DNA of 64,000 bases from Candidatus Rokuibacteriota bacterium (GCA_016184125.1 JACPDG010000062.1:33145-97144); one strand, 5' to 3'; counted from the stretch's first letter, positions 11,626-22,265 are shown. The notes: a model not told the origin generated them from the letters alone. Translations and numbers: made by a program.

Positions 11626-12771
11626 GACGACACTGGCGCGCGCGTACATCGCGCGGTCTCGAAGCCGGGCCACCATCTTCGATCTGGAGAACGCGGCGGA
11701 CCTCGCGAGGCTCGCCGACCCGTCGCTGACACTCCAATCGCTGCGCGGACTGGTCGTCCTCGACGAAATCCACCGACGTCCCGAGCTGTTCCCTGTGTTG
11801 CGAGTGCTCGCGGATCGGCCCGCGTCCGAGACGCGGTTCCTCGTGCTCGGGGGCGCCTCACCCGAGCTTCTGCGTCAGACGTCCGAATCGCTGGCCGGCC
11901 GGATCGCCTACTACGAACTGCCAGGCTTCACGCTGGACGAAGTCGGGGCGGCGGAGATCGACGATCTGTGGCTCCGTGGCGATTTCCGCGATCGCTCCTC
12001 GCCGACTCGGACAGGGCCAGCGCGGCATGGCGACGCGACTTCATCCGGACCTTCCTCGAGCGCGAGCTGCCCCAATTCGGGGTGGCGATTCCAGCGGCGA
12101 CTCTGGGGCGGTTCTGGTCGATGCTGGCCCACGACCACGGCCAGATCTGGAGTTCATCGGAGTTCGCCCGGTCCTTCGGGGTCGCGCACACGACCGTTCG
12201 GCGGTACCTGGACCTGCTGACGTCGACGTTCGTCGTGCGGCAACTGCCCCCGTGGAGCGAGAACCTCGGCAAGCGCCAGGTCAGGGCGCCGAAGGTGTAC
12301 CTCGCGGACAGCGGCCTGCTCCATACGCTGCTCGGGGTGGAGAACAGCGAAGGCCTGGAAGTTCATCCGAAGGTGGGGGCTTCCTGGGAAGGGTTCATGC
12401 TCAGCACCGTGGTGCACGTGCTCGGCGCGCATCCCGAGCAGTGCTACTTCTGGGCGACGCACGCGGGAGCCGAGCTCGATCTCCTGATCGTTGCCGGCCA
12501 GCGCCGGCTCGGGTTCGAGTTCAAACGCACGAGCGCGCCGGACGTCACCAAGTCAATGCGGGTGGCGCTCGAGGATCTGAAGCTCGCCCGGCTCGAGGTG
12601 GTGCACGCCGGCTCCGAGACGTTTCCGATGGCGACGAACGTGCGAGCCGTCGCCGCGACACGCCTGTTGCGGGATATCGAGCCGCTGCCGTTCGGGCGCT
12701 GGGCTGGTCTCACCGCCCGCCGGCGACGGCCGGCGGGCGGCGGCCGATCCGGCGCCCGGCGCCGCGCGTAG
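11626..12771 (+). pseudogene. AAA ATPase/DUF4143-type protein, 5'-truncated and frameshifted
   Basis: Begins at KTTLARAYIARS (just after the expected Walker A), then LVVLDEIHRRPELFPVLR; frame shift ~11985 restores (G)FPRSLLADSDRASAAWRRDFIRTFLERELPQFG...VYLADSGLLHTLLG...WEGFML...ELDLLI. Confidence 0.8.
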
Positions 12772-12781
12772 GTTCCGAGCC

Positions 12782-13282
12782 ATGTCCCGGAGGCGGATGC
12801 CCGAGAGGCTGCAGGTCTGGATCGACGCGCGCAAGCGGCATCACCTCTCTCACGCGCAGGTGCAGATGGCGCGTGAGCTCGGCATGAACCCGAAGAAGCT
12901 CGGCGAGCTCGACGACCACCGTCAGGAACCGTGGAAGCTGCCGCTCCCGGAGTTCATCGAGCACCTGTACGTCAAACGGTTCGGCAAGCGACGTCCGGAC
13001 CTCGTCGTGTCGATCGAGGAACGGGCCCGCAAGGAGGAGGACAAGAAGGCGCTCAAGCGTGAGATGAAACGCCGGCGCGCTGTTGGCGATGTCCAGACCT
13101 ACAATGAAACGCTGACGAACTTCGTGGGGACGCTGTCGTCTCGGAGGCTGGACGATTCGAAGCAGGGGTTCGCGGGACGCGGTGACGACCTCGGCGAAGA
13201 GCCATCATGGGAGAACGAAGGCGACCGGACGCAACGCACGGGCGGATGGGGTCAGCGGGACGTGAACGAAAGAGACCGATGA
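12782..13282 (+). CDS. Hypothetical conserved-looking protein (a paralogous fragment exists at 11376)
   Basis: Complete ORF, ATGA overlap with the next gene, paralog in island. Confidence 0.65.
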   Translation: MSRRRMPERLQVWIDARKRHHLSHAQVQMARELGMNPKKLGELDDHRQEPWKLPLPEFIEHLYVKRFGKRRPDLVVSIEERARKEEDKKALKREMKRRRAVGDVQTYNETLTNFVGTLSSRRLDDSKQGFAGRGDDLGEEPSWENEGDRTQRTGGWGQRDVNERDR

Positions 13283-14538
13283 GCCGAGCCGGACGCGACG
13301 ACGAGGACCCGGCCGAGCTGGACAAGCTGATCGAGGCGATCACCGTCGACGCCTCCAGCGACGATGAGAAGCTCTGGGCGTTTCGGCAGGCTTTCGAGGA
13401 CGACGTCGTCCTGCCGTCCGACGGGTTTGTCATCGGCGAGCCGGTCTCTGTGATCGCGATCGACTACGACGGAAACGCGCGCCGCGGGCTGACGGCGCAG
13501 TGCCGCCGCGAGGACGGCTCCGAGCACGTCGTTGCGGTCTCCGATGTCGTGCTCGCACGGAGATCGAGCGGCGCGCGCCACGTCGCCGCCTATCGCAAGT
13601 GGCTCGGCATCGAGCCGTACCCTTCCGAGACTCCCGGGCCGGCGCGCCGCACACGCCACCACAAGGTCACGGCCGAGGACCTCGACCTGAGCGGGGGCGC
13701 GCCCGTCGAGCTGGTCGTGCTCGCGGTCAAGGAGCGCGCCGCGCGTTGCCGAGTGCTGGGAAGCGACCGGCGAATCACGCTGCGCGCGAGTGGGCTCTGG
13801 CACGCGGTGCCCGGCTGGATCGCGACGGTCAGGCCACGAAAACAGTGGAGCTATGCCGGCCATCCGTACCTTTCCGGAGAGATCGAGTCCACCCGGCTCG
13901 ACGTGGGCGCTCTCGGCCTGGTGCCGCTGCGGCTCGAGGACAGCGGCACGTGGGATCCCCGCACGCACTACTGGGGCGAGGACGGCGAGCCGATCGAGGC
14001 GTGGGCTACGGCGATCATCGCTCGCGGCCCGCGTCCGGAGTTCGAGATGGAGCAGGTGCTGCCCGGCGGCGATCCCGACGATCCGTTCGCCGATCCCATC
14101 ACCGAGTCCAACGATCTCAGGGACGCCGGCGAGCACGTGGAAGCGCACCGGATCTTGATGGAGCTCTGTGAGTCCGACCTGCGCTGCCTCGACGCCCATG
14201 CCCATCTCGGCAACGTCGTCTTCGATCACAATCCCGGGGATGCCATCCGCCACTACGAGGTCGGCCTGCGCATCGGAGAGCTGTCGCTGGGGGAGCGCTT
14301 CGAGGAAGTGCTGCTCTGGGGCCACGTCGACAACCGTCCATTCCTGCGCTGCATGCACGGGTACGCACTGTGTCTGTGGCGACTGGGGCGCGTCGACGAG
14401 GCGGAGCGCGTCTTCGAGAAGATGCTCTGGCTCAATCCATCCGACAACCAAGGCGTGCGATTCCTGCTCGAGGACGTCAGAGCCGGCAAGGCCTGGGCAG
14501 AGGACCGAGAGGAAGACCTGAAGCACGGAGCATCATGA
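13279..14538 (+). CDS. TPR-containing hypothetical protein
   Basis: C-terminal TPR-like AHRILMELCESDLRCLDAHAHLGNVVFDHNPGDAIRHYEVGL; ATGA overlaps on both sides. Confidence 0.65.
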   Translation: MSRAGRDDEDPAELDKLIEAITVDASSDDEKLWAFRQAFEDDVVLPSDGFVIGEPVSVIAIDYDGNARRGLTAQCRREDGSEHVVAVSDVVLARRSSGARHVAAYRKWLGIEPYPSETPGPARRTRHHKVTAEDLDLSGGAPVELVVLAVKERAARCRVLGSDRRITLRASGLWHAVPGWIATVRPRKQWSYAGHPYLSGEIESTRLDVGALGLVPLRLEDSGTWDPRTHYWGEDGEPIEAWATAIIARGPRPEFEMEQVLPGGDPDDPFADPITESNDLRDAGEHVEAHRILMELCESDLRCLDAHAHLGNVVFDHNPGDAIRHYEVGLRIGELSLGERFEEVLLWGHVDNRPFLRCMHGYALCLWRLGRVDEAERVFEKMLWLNPSDNQGVRFLLEDVRAGKAWAEDREEDLKHGAS

Positions 14539-15146
14539 GGCGCTTCACCATCGACGGTGGAATCCCGACGCTCGTCGCGGCGCTGTCCGAGCACATGAGC
14601 GCGGGCGAGCTCAAGAAGCTCGCCTCGCTCACCGGCGGCCCGATCCCAACCCGCAAGGCCAAGCATCTGGAGGGCGACGGACTGCGGGCCGCGTGGCAGA
14701 GTCTCGACGACCTGCAGAGGGCCGCGGTGGCGGAGGTCGTGCACTCGCCGGGCACGCAGGTCCAGGCGGACAGGTTCCAGGCCAAGTACGGGCGCGCACC
14801 GCACTGGGGCTCCCTCGACAGCTACCGCCGCGACGACCGTCCCGCCGCGCTTCACTTCTTCTTCTATGGCGGCGTCATGCCCGACGACCTGAAGGCGCGG
14901 CTTGCGGCCTTTGTGCCGCCTCCTGCCTCGGCGACGGTGAAGTCCCTCGCGGAGCTTCCGGCCGTGTACGAGCGGCCCTGGGAACGCTGGAATCCGACGA
15001 CCAATCTTCACGCTGGTCTCCCGCGACACGCGCGAGGAGGACTTCGCCCATCGCCGCAAGCTATTTCTCACCGAGCAGGGCTACTCGTACCAGGTGCGGC
15101 TGGCGAACCCGATCGTCCCCCACCGCCGCTGAACGCCGGCGGCTGA
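14535..15146 (+). pseudogene. Chimeric remnant: N-terminus of a helicase-associated protein joined to a C-terminal XPB-type helicase tail
   Basis: MRRFTIDGGIPTLVAALSEHMSAGELKKLASLTGGPIPTRKA...; a different frame from 15004-15132 reads IFTLVSRDTREEDFAHRRKLFLTEQGYSYQVRLANPIVPHRR*. Confidence 0.55.
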
Positions 15147-15264
15147 CCGAGTCTGCGCTGTGGTCAACGAAACCGCCGCTCCTGCGGGTGCCGCTCTCGG
15201 CGCTTACCCGACCACTTCCAAACTGAAGATGAGCGGCGTTCCGTTCTCGCGTACACTCAGTCGG

Positions 15265-15277
15265 GCCCCCGCAACCA
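15265..15277 (+). repeat. Putative att core (right) gcccccgcaacca
   Basis: 13-bp direct repeat of the tRNA 3' end, followed by a hairpin as at the tRNA. Confidence 0.55.
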
Positions 15278-15291
15278 ATCGATCTTCGACA

Positions 15292-15330
15292 CATCAAGGG
15301 CTTACGGCCGTGCGCCGCAAGCCCTTGATG
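15292..15330 (+). terminator. Perfect 12-bp inverted repeat hairpin next to the putative right att site
   Basis: catcaagggctt - 15-nt loop - aagcccttgatg. Confidence 0.65.
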
Positions 15331-15409
15331 CGTTTTCGGGTCCGGGTGTGCCCAAAGTGTGTCCGGCCGCGAGTCCGGGGTCAGCGCGGCCTGGTCCACG
15401 CCACGACGC
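15304..15409. repeat. 106-bp direct repeat, copy 1 (left flank of AbiE module)
   Basis: acggcc[g]tgcgccgcaagcccttgatgcgttttcgggtccgggtgtgcccaaagtgtgtccggccgcgag...ccacgacgc; one mismatch to 18310-18415. Confidence 0.93.
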
Positions 15410-16148
15410 ACGCCGTCGAGCTTCCTGAAGCCCCGCTGGAGGCCCTGCTGCCCATCCAGTGCAAGCGCGCCGCGGCAGAGCCCTGTGCCCCCGCCGAAAC
15501 CGGTGAGGAGCTGCAACACCTCCATCACCCCCTGGCTGGCGATGAGGCCATTCAGGCTCACCACCTGGGTCTCACCCTCGCGATTCTCGAAGTAGTTGCG
15601 GTCGGGCCCGCGGAGTTCGGCGGCGAGCTTCTCCCCCGAGAGGAAGCCGCAGCACCACATGCAGAAGCCCCCGGGGATGAGGGTGAGCACGTTCCCGCCG
15701 ACCACGACGCGCGGCCGTCGGGATCCGGCTTCTCGATCGCTCGGATATTCACGCCCACATCCACGCAGGGGATCGCGAAGCGCCAGGCGAGCTCCTGGAG
15801 ATCCGCCCGCGCGTGCAGGTTGTCGGCGCAGCCTACGATCACGTCGGCGCGCGTCAGCGCCGTGATCATGTTGGGCCCCGGCATGCGCTCCGGAGTTAAT
15901 TCGCGTCGGGTGCCCATACCGATCCGCCTTATCGCCCGCCGGATCACCCGAGTCTTCCTCCGCCGAAACCACACGTCGGACGGCGTGAGCCCCACCAGGC
16001 GGTGGTGGTCGGTTTTCGAAGCATGATCGGCATCGACGAGGATGAGTTCTCCGACGCCTTGATATGCGAGCTGCTGAGCCAGCTGCTGACGGATGAAGCC
16101 GAGCAAATCGTGGGCCCCGTGCTCCTTCGAATCGGCCCGCCAGTCCAC
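15410..16148 (-). pseudogene. ThiF/E1-like adenylyltransferase family remnant, frameshifted, 3' end joined to the 106-bp repeat
   Basis: QQLAYQGVGELILVDADHASKTDHHRLVGLTPSDVW...ADVIVGCADNLHARADLQELAWRFAIPCVDVGV then, in another frame, RVVVGGNVLTLIPGGFCMWCCGFLSGEKLAAELRGPDRNYFENREGETQVVSLNGLIASQGVMEVLQLLTGF. Confidence 0.75.
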
Positions 16149-16228
16149 GATCGAGGCGCCGAGCCAGCTGCGCTCGCGGCGTGCCCCCGCGGGGGCCGTC
16201 CTCGCGGCAAAGTTCAGTAACTGAGAAT

Positions 16229-16263
16229 GTTCACCGATAGTGAACGATTTGATATAGTGAACG
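16229..16263. promoter_or_regulatory. Candidate operator of the AbiE-like operon
   Basis: GTTCAC-CGATA-GTGAAC palindrome (16229-16245) plus a repeated ATAGTGAACG (16237-16246, 16254-16263) ending 1 nt before the ATG. Confidence 0.5.
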
Positions 16264-16264
16264 C

Positions 16265-17341
16265 ATGCCGCCCGAGTCGGAGATCGTGGCCCTGTGCCGG
16301 AGCCATCTCGAGGGCCTACCAGGGATCCGGAAGGCTACGATCCGCACGCCGATCCGCTTCACCGATTTCCCCTCGGCGGACCTCAGCCTTATCGTGGAGA
16401 CCGACGTCGGTCAGTTCGCCTACTTCGGCGCCGTGAAACGGCGGCTGACACCCGCAAAACTCGACCACTGGCTTCTTCTCACCCTCGCACGAGTCCAGCG
16501 GCAGGCAGACGAACGTAAGCCGATTCTGTTCGCCGACTACGTCTCTCCGGCGAACGCTCAGCGCTTGAGAGAGGCCGATGTCGATTACGTGGATGCAGCG
16601 GGAAACCTGCTGATCCACAGACCACCGAAGCTCCACCTCCTCAAATCGGGCGCGCGGCCTCGAACGCTGCCGGAGTCACGGCCGGCCCGCCTCTTCATGC
16701 CAAGCGGTTTACAGGTCCTCTTCGTCCTCTTAGTCGAGCCGGCCGCTGCGGAGATGCCCTACCGCGAGCTCGCGGTCCAGAGTGGAGTCGCGCTCGGCTC
16801 GATCGCCGTCATCATGAACGAGCTCAAAGGGAAGGGGTATCTCACCCGCCGCCGCGCAGGGTCGCGGCTCGTCCGCCGCCGGGAGCTGCTCGAGCGATGG
16901 GTGTCCGGCTATAGTGAGCAGCTGCGGCCGAAACTCCTTCTCGGCGTCTTCGTTGCACGCGAAAAGGACGCCGGCGCGAACTGGCAGCACCTTCGCGACG
17001 TTCTCCGCGAGCGCGAGATCGAATCCGCAGTGACCGGCGGTCTCGCGGCCTACGAGTTGACGCACCACTACCGAGGAGAGGACCTCATCGCGTTCGTATC
17101 CGATTGGCCGAAGGGCGTCCTCGAGCAACTCCGCTGGCTACCATCGCCGACGGGGCCCATCACGCTCCTCCGACAGTTCTGTCCCGCGGTCAGGTGGTCG
17201 ATGGGAGGCGAGCAGCAGGTCGCCCATCCGCTCCTGGTCTACGCTGAGCTGCTGCATTCCGGACGCGAACGTGAGCGCGAGACCGCTCGCATGATCTACG
17301 AACGCTACGTGGAGCGAATCGCGGCGGACGATGCCGATTGA
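16265..17341 (+). CDS. AbiEi-type antitoxin family protein (type IV toxin-antitoxin)
   Basis: Winged-helix-like region (ELAVQSGVALGSIAVIMNELKGKGYLTRR), AbiEi-like arrangement followed by an overlapping nucleotidyltransferase. Confidence 0.75.
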   Translation: MPPESEIVALCRSHLEGLPGIRKATIRTPIRFTDFPSADLSLIVETDVGQFAYFGAVKRRLTPAKLDHWLLLTLARVQRQADERKPILFADYVSPANAQRLREADVDYVDAAGNLLIHRPPKLHLLKSGARPRTLPESRPARLFMPSGLQVLFVLLVEPAAAEMPYRELAVQSGVALGSIAVIMNELKGKGYLTRRRAGSRLVRRRELLERWVSGYSEQLRPKLLLGVFVAREKDAGANWQHLRDVLREREIESAVTGGLAAYELTHHYRGEDLIAFVSDWPKGVLEQLRWLPSPTGPITLLRQFCPAVRWSMGGEQQVAHPLLVYAELLHSGRERERETARMIYERYVERIAADDAD

Positions 17342-18143
17342 TCCCGCCGCTCTCGAGGCGCTACGCCTGCTCTTGGACGCCGCAGGTTCTGATCGTGTCG
17401 TAGTGATCGGCGCCTCAGTGCCCATCGTTCTCATAGACCTGCGTTACGGCTTGACCGGAGGTCGCGCGACACGGGATGTCGACGCGGTTGTGCGCGCGAC
17501 GAGTTGGGAGGAATACGAAGAGTTGAAGCGGCGCCTGCTCGCCGTGGGCTTCCGGCAAGGGAGGGTGCCTCACCGACTCGAGTATGGACCTGCCGAGCTC
17601 GACCTTATCCCATACAGCAGAACTCTGGCACCAGGGGACGCCCTTGAATGGCCAGGCCAGGACCGAGTGATGAGCACGCTCGGCTTGGAGGAGGCCTTCG
17701 AATCAGCACACCCCGAGCGAGTTGGAGGCCTTGTCGTGCCGATCGCCTCAGTCGCGGCCTGCGTACTGCTGAAGTTCGTCGCTTACAACGACCGGCCTGC
17801 CGAGCGGGTTCGCGACCTGATCGACATCGTCCATTGCTTCGAGCTCTACGGCGACGAACCGGACGCCCGTCGTTACGAGATTGGTGAACAGGAAGTGGAC
17901 GGAACTCCGGTTTCGTACGACGAGGCCGGCGCGCACCTGCTCGGTCAAGAGGTCGCGGCCCTCGCGCGTCGTGATTCTCTCACCGTGGTTCGCGCCGTGC
18001 TCGCTTCGGTCGACGACGAATACGCCAGACCCATCCAACAGATCCTCGCCGAGGAGCGGCGTCTCTTCGACGACGGGACGCGCCGACGCGCGCTCCGTAG
18101 GCTCTTTCGCGTGTTCTCCGCCAGCCTCGGGGATGCTGCCTAG
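17331..18143 (+). CDS. AbiEii-type nucleotidyltransferase family toxin
   Basis: LIDLRYGLTGGRATRDVDAVVRA, PAELDLIPY, LLKFVAYNDRPAERVRDLIDIVH; start overlaps the AbiEi stop. Confidence 0.78.
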   Translation: MPIDPAALEALRLLLDAAGSDRVVVIGASVPIVLIDLRYGLTGGRATRDVDAVVRATSWEEYEELKRRLLAVGFRQGRVPHRLEYGPAELDLIPYSRTLAPGDALEWPGQDRVMSTLGLEEAFESAHPERVGGLVVPIASVAACVLLKFVAYNDRPAERVRDLIDIVHCFELYGDEPDARRYEIGEQEVDGTPVSYDEAGAHLLGQEVAALARRDSLTVVRAVLASVDDEYARPIQQILAEERRLFDDGTRRRALRRLFRVFSASLGDAA

Positions 18144-18194
18144 AGTACGGTCTCCCATCTCACAGAAGGACATTCGAGCCAACGTATCCAGGCG

Positions 18195-18310
18195 GTGGAG
18201 ACGACTACAGTGAGCGTCCGGTTGCCCCGTCGTGCCGATCTCCATGAAGCGATGCGGGAACTCGTGCTGCCGTTCGTGCAAGCGGTTCGCGAGGCTGGTC
18301 GCAGACCGGA
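18195..18310 (+). pseudogene. 5' fragment of an ORF truncated at repeat copy 2
   Basis: METTTVSVRLPRRADLHEAMRELVLPFVQAVREAGRRPD runs directly into the 106-bp repeat. Confidence 0.4.
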
Positions 18311-18415
18311 CGGCCATGCGCCGCAAGCCCTTGATGCGTTTTCGGGTCCGGGTGTGCCCAAAGTGTGTCCGGCCGCGAGTCCGGGGTCAGCGCGGCCTGG
18401 TCCACGCCACGACGC
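18310..18415. repeat. 106-bp direct repeat, copy 2 (right flank of AbiE module)
   Basis: Matches 15304-15409 with one visible mismatch (g/a at 15310/18316). Confidence 0.93.
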
Positions 18416-18437
18416 CTCCGGGGACCGCTCAGCGCGC

Positions 18438-19430
<993 letters not shown>

Positions 19431-19439
19431 GGCTGACCC

Positions 19440-20417
19440 CTAGTAGAGGAAGCAGGCCACCTTGTGGCCCGGCCGGACTTCCTTGAGTGGCGGTGTCTGC
19501 TCGAAATGCATGGGCTTGGCGAGGGCGCACCGCGGCGCGAAGCGGCACCCGGGCTTGATGTCGCCGCGGAGCGTTGGCACCGTCCCCGGGATCTGCTCGA
19601 GCCGGACCCTGCTGGTCGCCGCGAGGTCGATGCGCGGGATCGACCGGAGCAGGCCCTGCGTGTACGGGTGCAGCGGCTCCTTGAAGAGCTCCGTGACTTG
19701 CGCTTCCTCGACGACCTCCGCCGCGTACATCACGACCACGCGCTGCGCGGTCTCGGCGATGACCCCCATGTCGTGGGTGATCAGCATGATCGCCATGCCG
19801 AGCTTCGCCTTCAGCTCGTTGAGGAGCTCGAGGATCTGGGCCTGGATCGTCACGTCGAGCGCCGTCGTCGGCTCGTCGGCGATCAAGAGATTTGGGCTGC
19901 AGCTGAGCGCCATCGCGATCATCACGCGCTGCCGCATGCCGCCCGAGAGCTGGTGCGGGTACTCCTTCACGCGCCGCTCGGCGTTCGGGATGTGGACGAT
20001 CCGCAGCATCTCGACGGTCTTGTCCATCGCGTCCCGGCGTCCGAGCCCCTCGTGCAGGCGGATCGCCTCGGCGATCTGCTCGCCGACGGTGAACACCGGG
20101 TTCAGCGAGGTCATGGGCTCCTGGAAGATCATGGAGATCTCTTTGCCCCGGATCTTCCGCATCTGCGCGGGCGGGAGCTTGAGGAGATCCTTGCCGTTGT
20201 ACAGGATCTGGCCCTCGGTGATCCGGCCGGGCGGCTGGGGGATGAGGCGCATCACGCTGAGCGCGGTGACGCTCTTGCCGCAGCCCGACTCCCCGACGAT
20301 GCCCAGCGTCTCGCCCTTGTGGATCGTGATGTCGATGCCGTCCACGGCGCGCACCACACCCTCGTCCGTGTAGAAGTGTGTCTTGAGCCCTTTGACCTCG
20401 AGGAGCGGTTCGGGCAT
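19440..20417 (-). CDS. Dipeptide/oligopeptide ABC transporter ATP-binding protein (DppD-like)
   Basis: [46 protein letters not shown]. Confidence 0.92.
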   Translation of the reverse strand: MPEPLLEVKGLKTHFYTDEGVVRAVDGIDITIHKGETLGIVGESGCGKSVTALSVMRLIPQPPGRITEGQILYNGKDLLKLPPAQMRKIRGKEISMIFQEPMTSLNPVFTVGEQIAEAIRLHEGLGRRDAMDKTVEMLRIVHIPNAERRVKEYPHQLSGGMRQRVMIAMALSCSPNLLIADEPTTALDVTIQAQILELLNELKAKLGMAIMLITHDMGVIAETAQRVVVMYAAEVVEEAQVTELFKEPLHPYTQGLLRSIPRIDLAATSRVRLEQIPGTVPTLRGDIKPGCRFAPRCALAKPMHFEQTPPLKEVRPGHKVACFLY

Positions 20418-20427
20418 GGGACCTCCC

Positions 20428-21507
20428 CTAAGCCTTCCAGCCGGCTGTGATCTCGCCGAGCGCCTCGATCGCGCACGCGATGTCGTCGGCGTCGACGTCC
20501 TTGTGGGTGACGCACCGGATCGCGGTGGGTCCGATGGAATGTACCCTGACCTTGCGCGCGGCGCATCCGGCCACGAGGGCCCTCGTCGCCTCCTCCGAGC
20601 CCGGCGGGTCGCCCGGGCGCTCCACGCGGAAGATCACGATGTTCGTCTGCACGCTCGCGAGGTCGACGGAGAGCCCGGGCATCTTCGCGACGGCGTCCGC
20701 CAGCATCCGCGCGTTCCGGTGATCCTCCGCGAGCCGATCGACCATCGTCTCGAGCGCGACGATGCCGGCCGCCGCGATGACGCCGGCCTGCCGCATGCCC
20801 CCGCCGAGCATCTTGCGCACGCGGCGCGCGCGCGCCACGAGGTCGGCGCTGCCGCACACGAGCGATCCGATGGGCGCGCCCAGGCCCTTCGAGAGACAGA
20901 ACGTGACGGAGTCGACGTGACGCGTGAAGTCACTGGCCGGGCGGCCGAGCGCGACCGCCGCGTTGAAGAGGCGCGCCCCGTCGAGGTGGACGGGCACGCC
21001 GGCCGCGCGGGCGACCTCCGCGACCGCGGCGATCTCCTCCGGCGTGCAGCAGGTCCCGCCGTGGCGGTTGTGCGTGTTCTCGATGCACACGAGCCCCGTC
21101 ACCGCGAGGTGGATGTTCGCGGGCCGGATCGCCTCGCGCACCTGCGCCGGCGTGAGGAAGCCCCGCGTGGTCTTGATCGGCCGCGTCTGGACGTTGCCGA
21201 CGACCGCGGCCCCGCCGACCTCGTAGTTGAAGATGTGGCAGTCGGCGTCGAGCACGATCTCCTGGCCCGCCCGCGTCTGCGCCACCACGGACACGAGGTT
21301 GCCCTGCGTGCCGGAGGTCACGAGCAGGCCCGCGTCCTTGCCGAGGCGCCCGGCAGCCATCGACTCGAGCCGCTTGACGGTCGGGTCCTCTTCCCAGACG
21401 TCGTCGCCCACCTCGGCGCCGGCCATCGCCTCGCGCATCGCGGGTGTCGGGAGTGTCAGGGTGTCGGAGCGGAGGTCGACGATGTCGTGCACGGCCCTTC
21501 CCCTCAT
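20428..21507 (-). CDS. ltaE: Low-specificity L-threonine aldolase
   Basis: [55 protein letters not shown]. Confidence 0.92.
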   Translation of the reverse strand: MRGRAVHDIVDLRSDTLTLPTPAMREAMAGAEVGDDVWEEDPTVKRLESMAAGRLGKDAGLLVTSGTQGNLVSVVAQTRAGQEIVLDADCHIFNYEVGGAAVVGNVQTRPIKTTRGFLTPAQVREAIRPANIHLAVTGLVCIENTHNRHGGTCCTPEEIAAVAEVARAAGVPVHLDGARLFNAAVALGRPASDFTRHVDSVTFCLSKGLGAPIGSLVCGSADLVARARRVRKMLGGGMRQAGVIAAAGIVALETMVDRLAEDHRNARMLADAVAKMPGLSVDLASVQTNIVIFRVERPGDPPGSEEATRALVAGCAARKVRVHSIGPTAIRCVTHKDVDADDIACAIEALGEITAGWKA

Positions 21508-22265
21508 CGCTGGACGCGCAAGCGCTGGGCCGCCCGCCGCCCGAACTCGGTGTGCCCGAACTCGCTCGCGAGGCGACGGAGCAGGCCGGACGCCTCCTGG
21601 GTCTTGCCTTCCCGGGCGTTGACCTCGGCGAGCAGCCAGAGTGCCTCGGGAACCACGAGCGCGCGCGGGTGTTCCCGCAGCACGAGCTCGAGCCGCTGCC
21701 GCGCGCCGGCCGTGTTGCCCTGGTTGAAGTAGTAGCTCGCGACCCAGACTTCCTTCTGCGCGAGCCGGCCGCGGCACACCTCGATCTTCGCGAGCGCGTC
21801 CGTCGCGTACCGGCTCTCCGGGAATTCCTTGACGAGCTTCCGGAACTGCTCCACGGCTTTCACCGTCAGCCCCTGGTCCTGCTCGACCGGCTTCATCTGG
21901 TCGTAGTAGCTCATCGCGAGCCGGTACTGGACCAAGTCCGCGATCTGGTGGCGCGGGTAGAACGACATGAACGTCTCGAATTCCGCGATCCCCTTGTCGA
22001 ACTCGCCCTCGCGGTAGAACGCCTCGCCGATCAGGAAGCGCGCACGGGCCGCGAACGACGAGTTCGGATGTCGCTCGACGATCTTCTGGAACGCCTGGCG
22101 CGCGTCCTCGTACTGCCGGCGTTCCAGCTCCGCCTCGCCCCGCGCGTACAGCTCGTCGGCGGGCAGGATCGGGGTCGGTTGCGACCGGAACCAGCCGCAC
22201 CCGCCCGTGATCAGGACGAGGCTGATCAGGGCGATTCGGATGAGGGACGGTGCCTGGGGCATCAA
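21504..22265 (-). CDS. bamD: Outer membrane protein assembly factor BamD-like lipoprotein
   Basis: Lipobox GGCG, TPRs LYARGEAELERRQYEDARQAFQKIVERHPNSSFAARARFLIGEAFYREGEFDKGIAEFETFMSFYP. Confidence 0.85.
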   Translation of the reverse strand: MMPQAPSLIRIALISLVLITGGCGWFRSQPTPILPADELYARGEAELERRQYEDARQAFQKIVERHPNSSFAARARFLIGEAFYREGEFDKGIAEFETFMSFYPRHQIADLVQYRLAMSYYDQMKPVEQDQGLTVKAVEQFRKLVKEFPESRYATDALAKIEVCRGRLAQKEVWVASYYFNQGNTAGARQRLELVLREHPRALVVPEALWLLAEVNAREGKTQEASGLLRRLASEFGHTEFGRRAAQRLRVQR

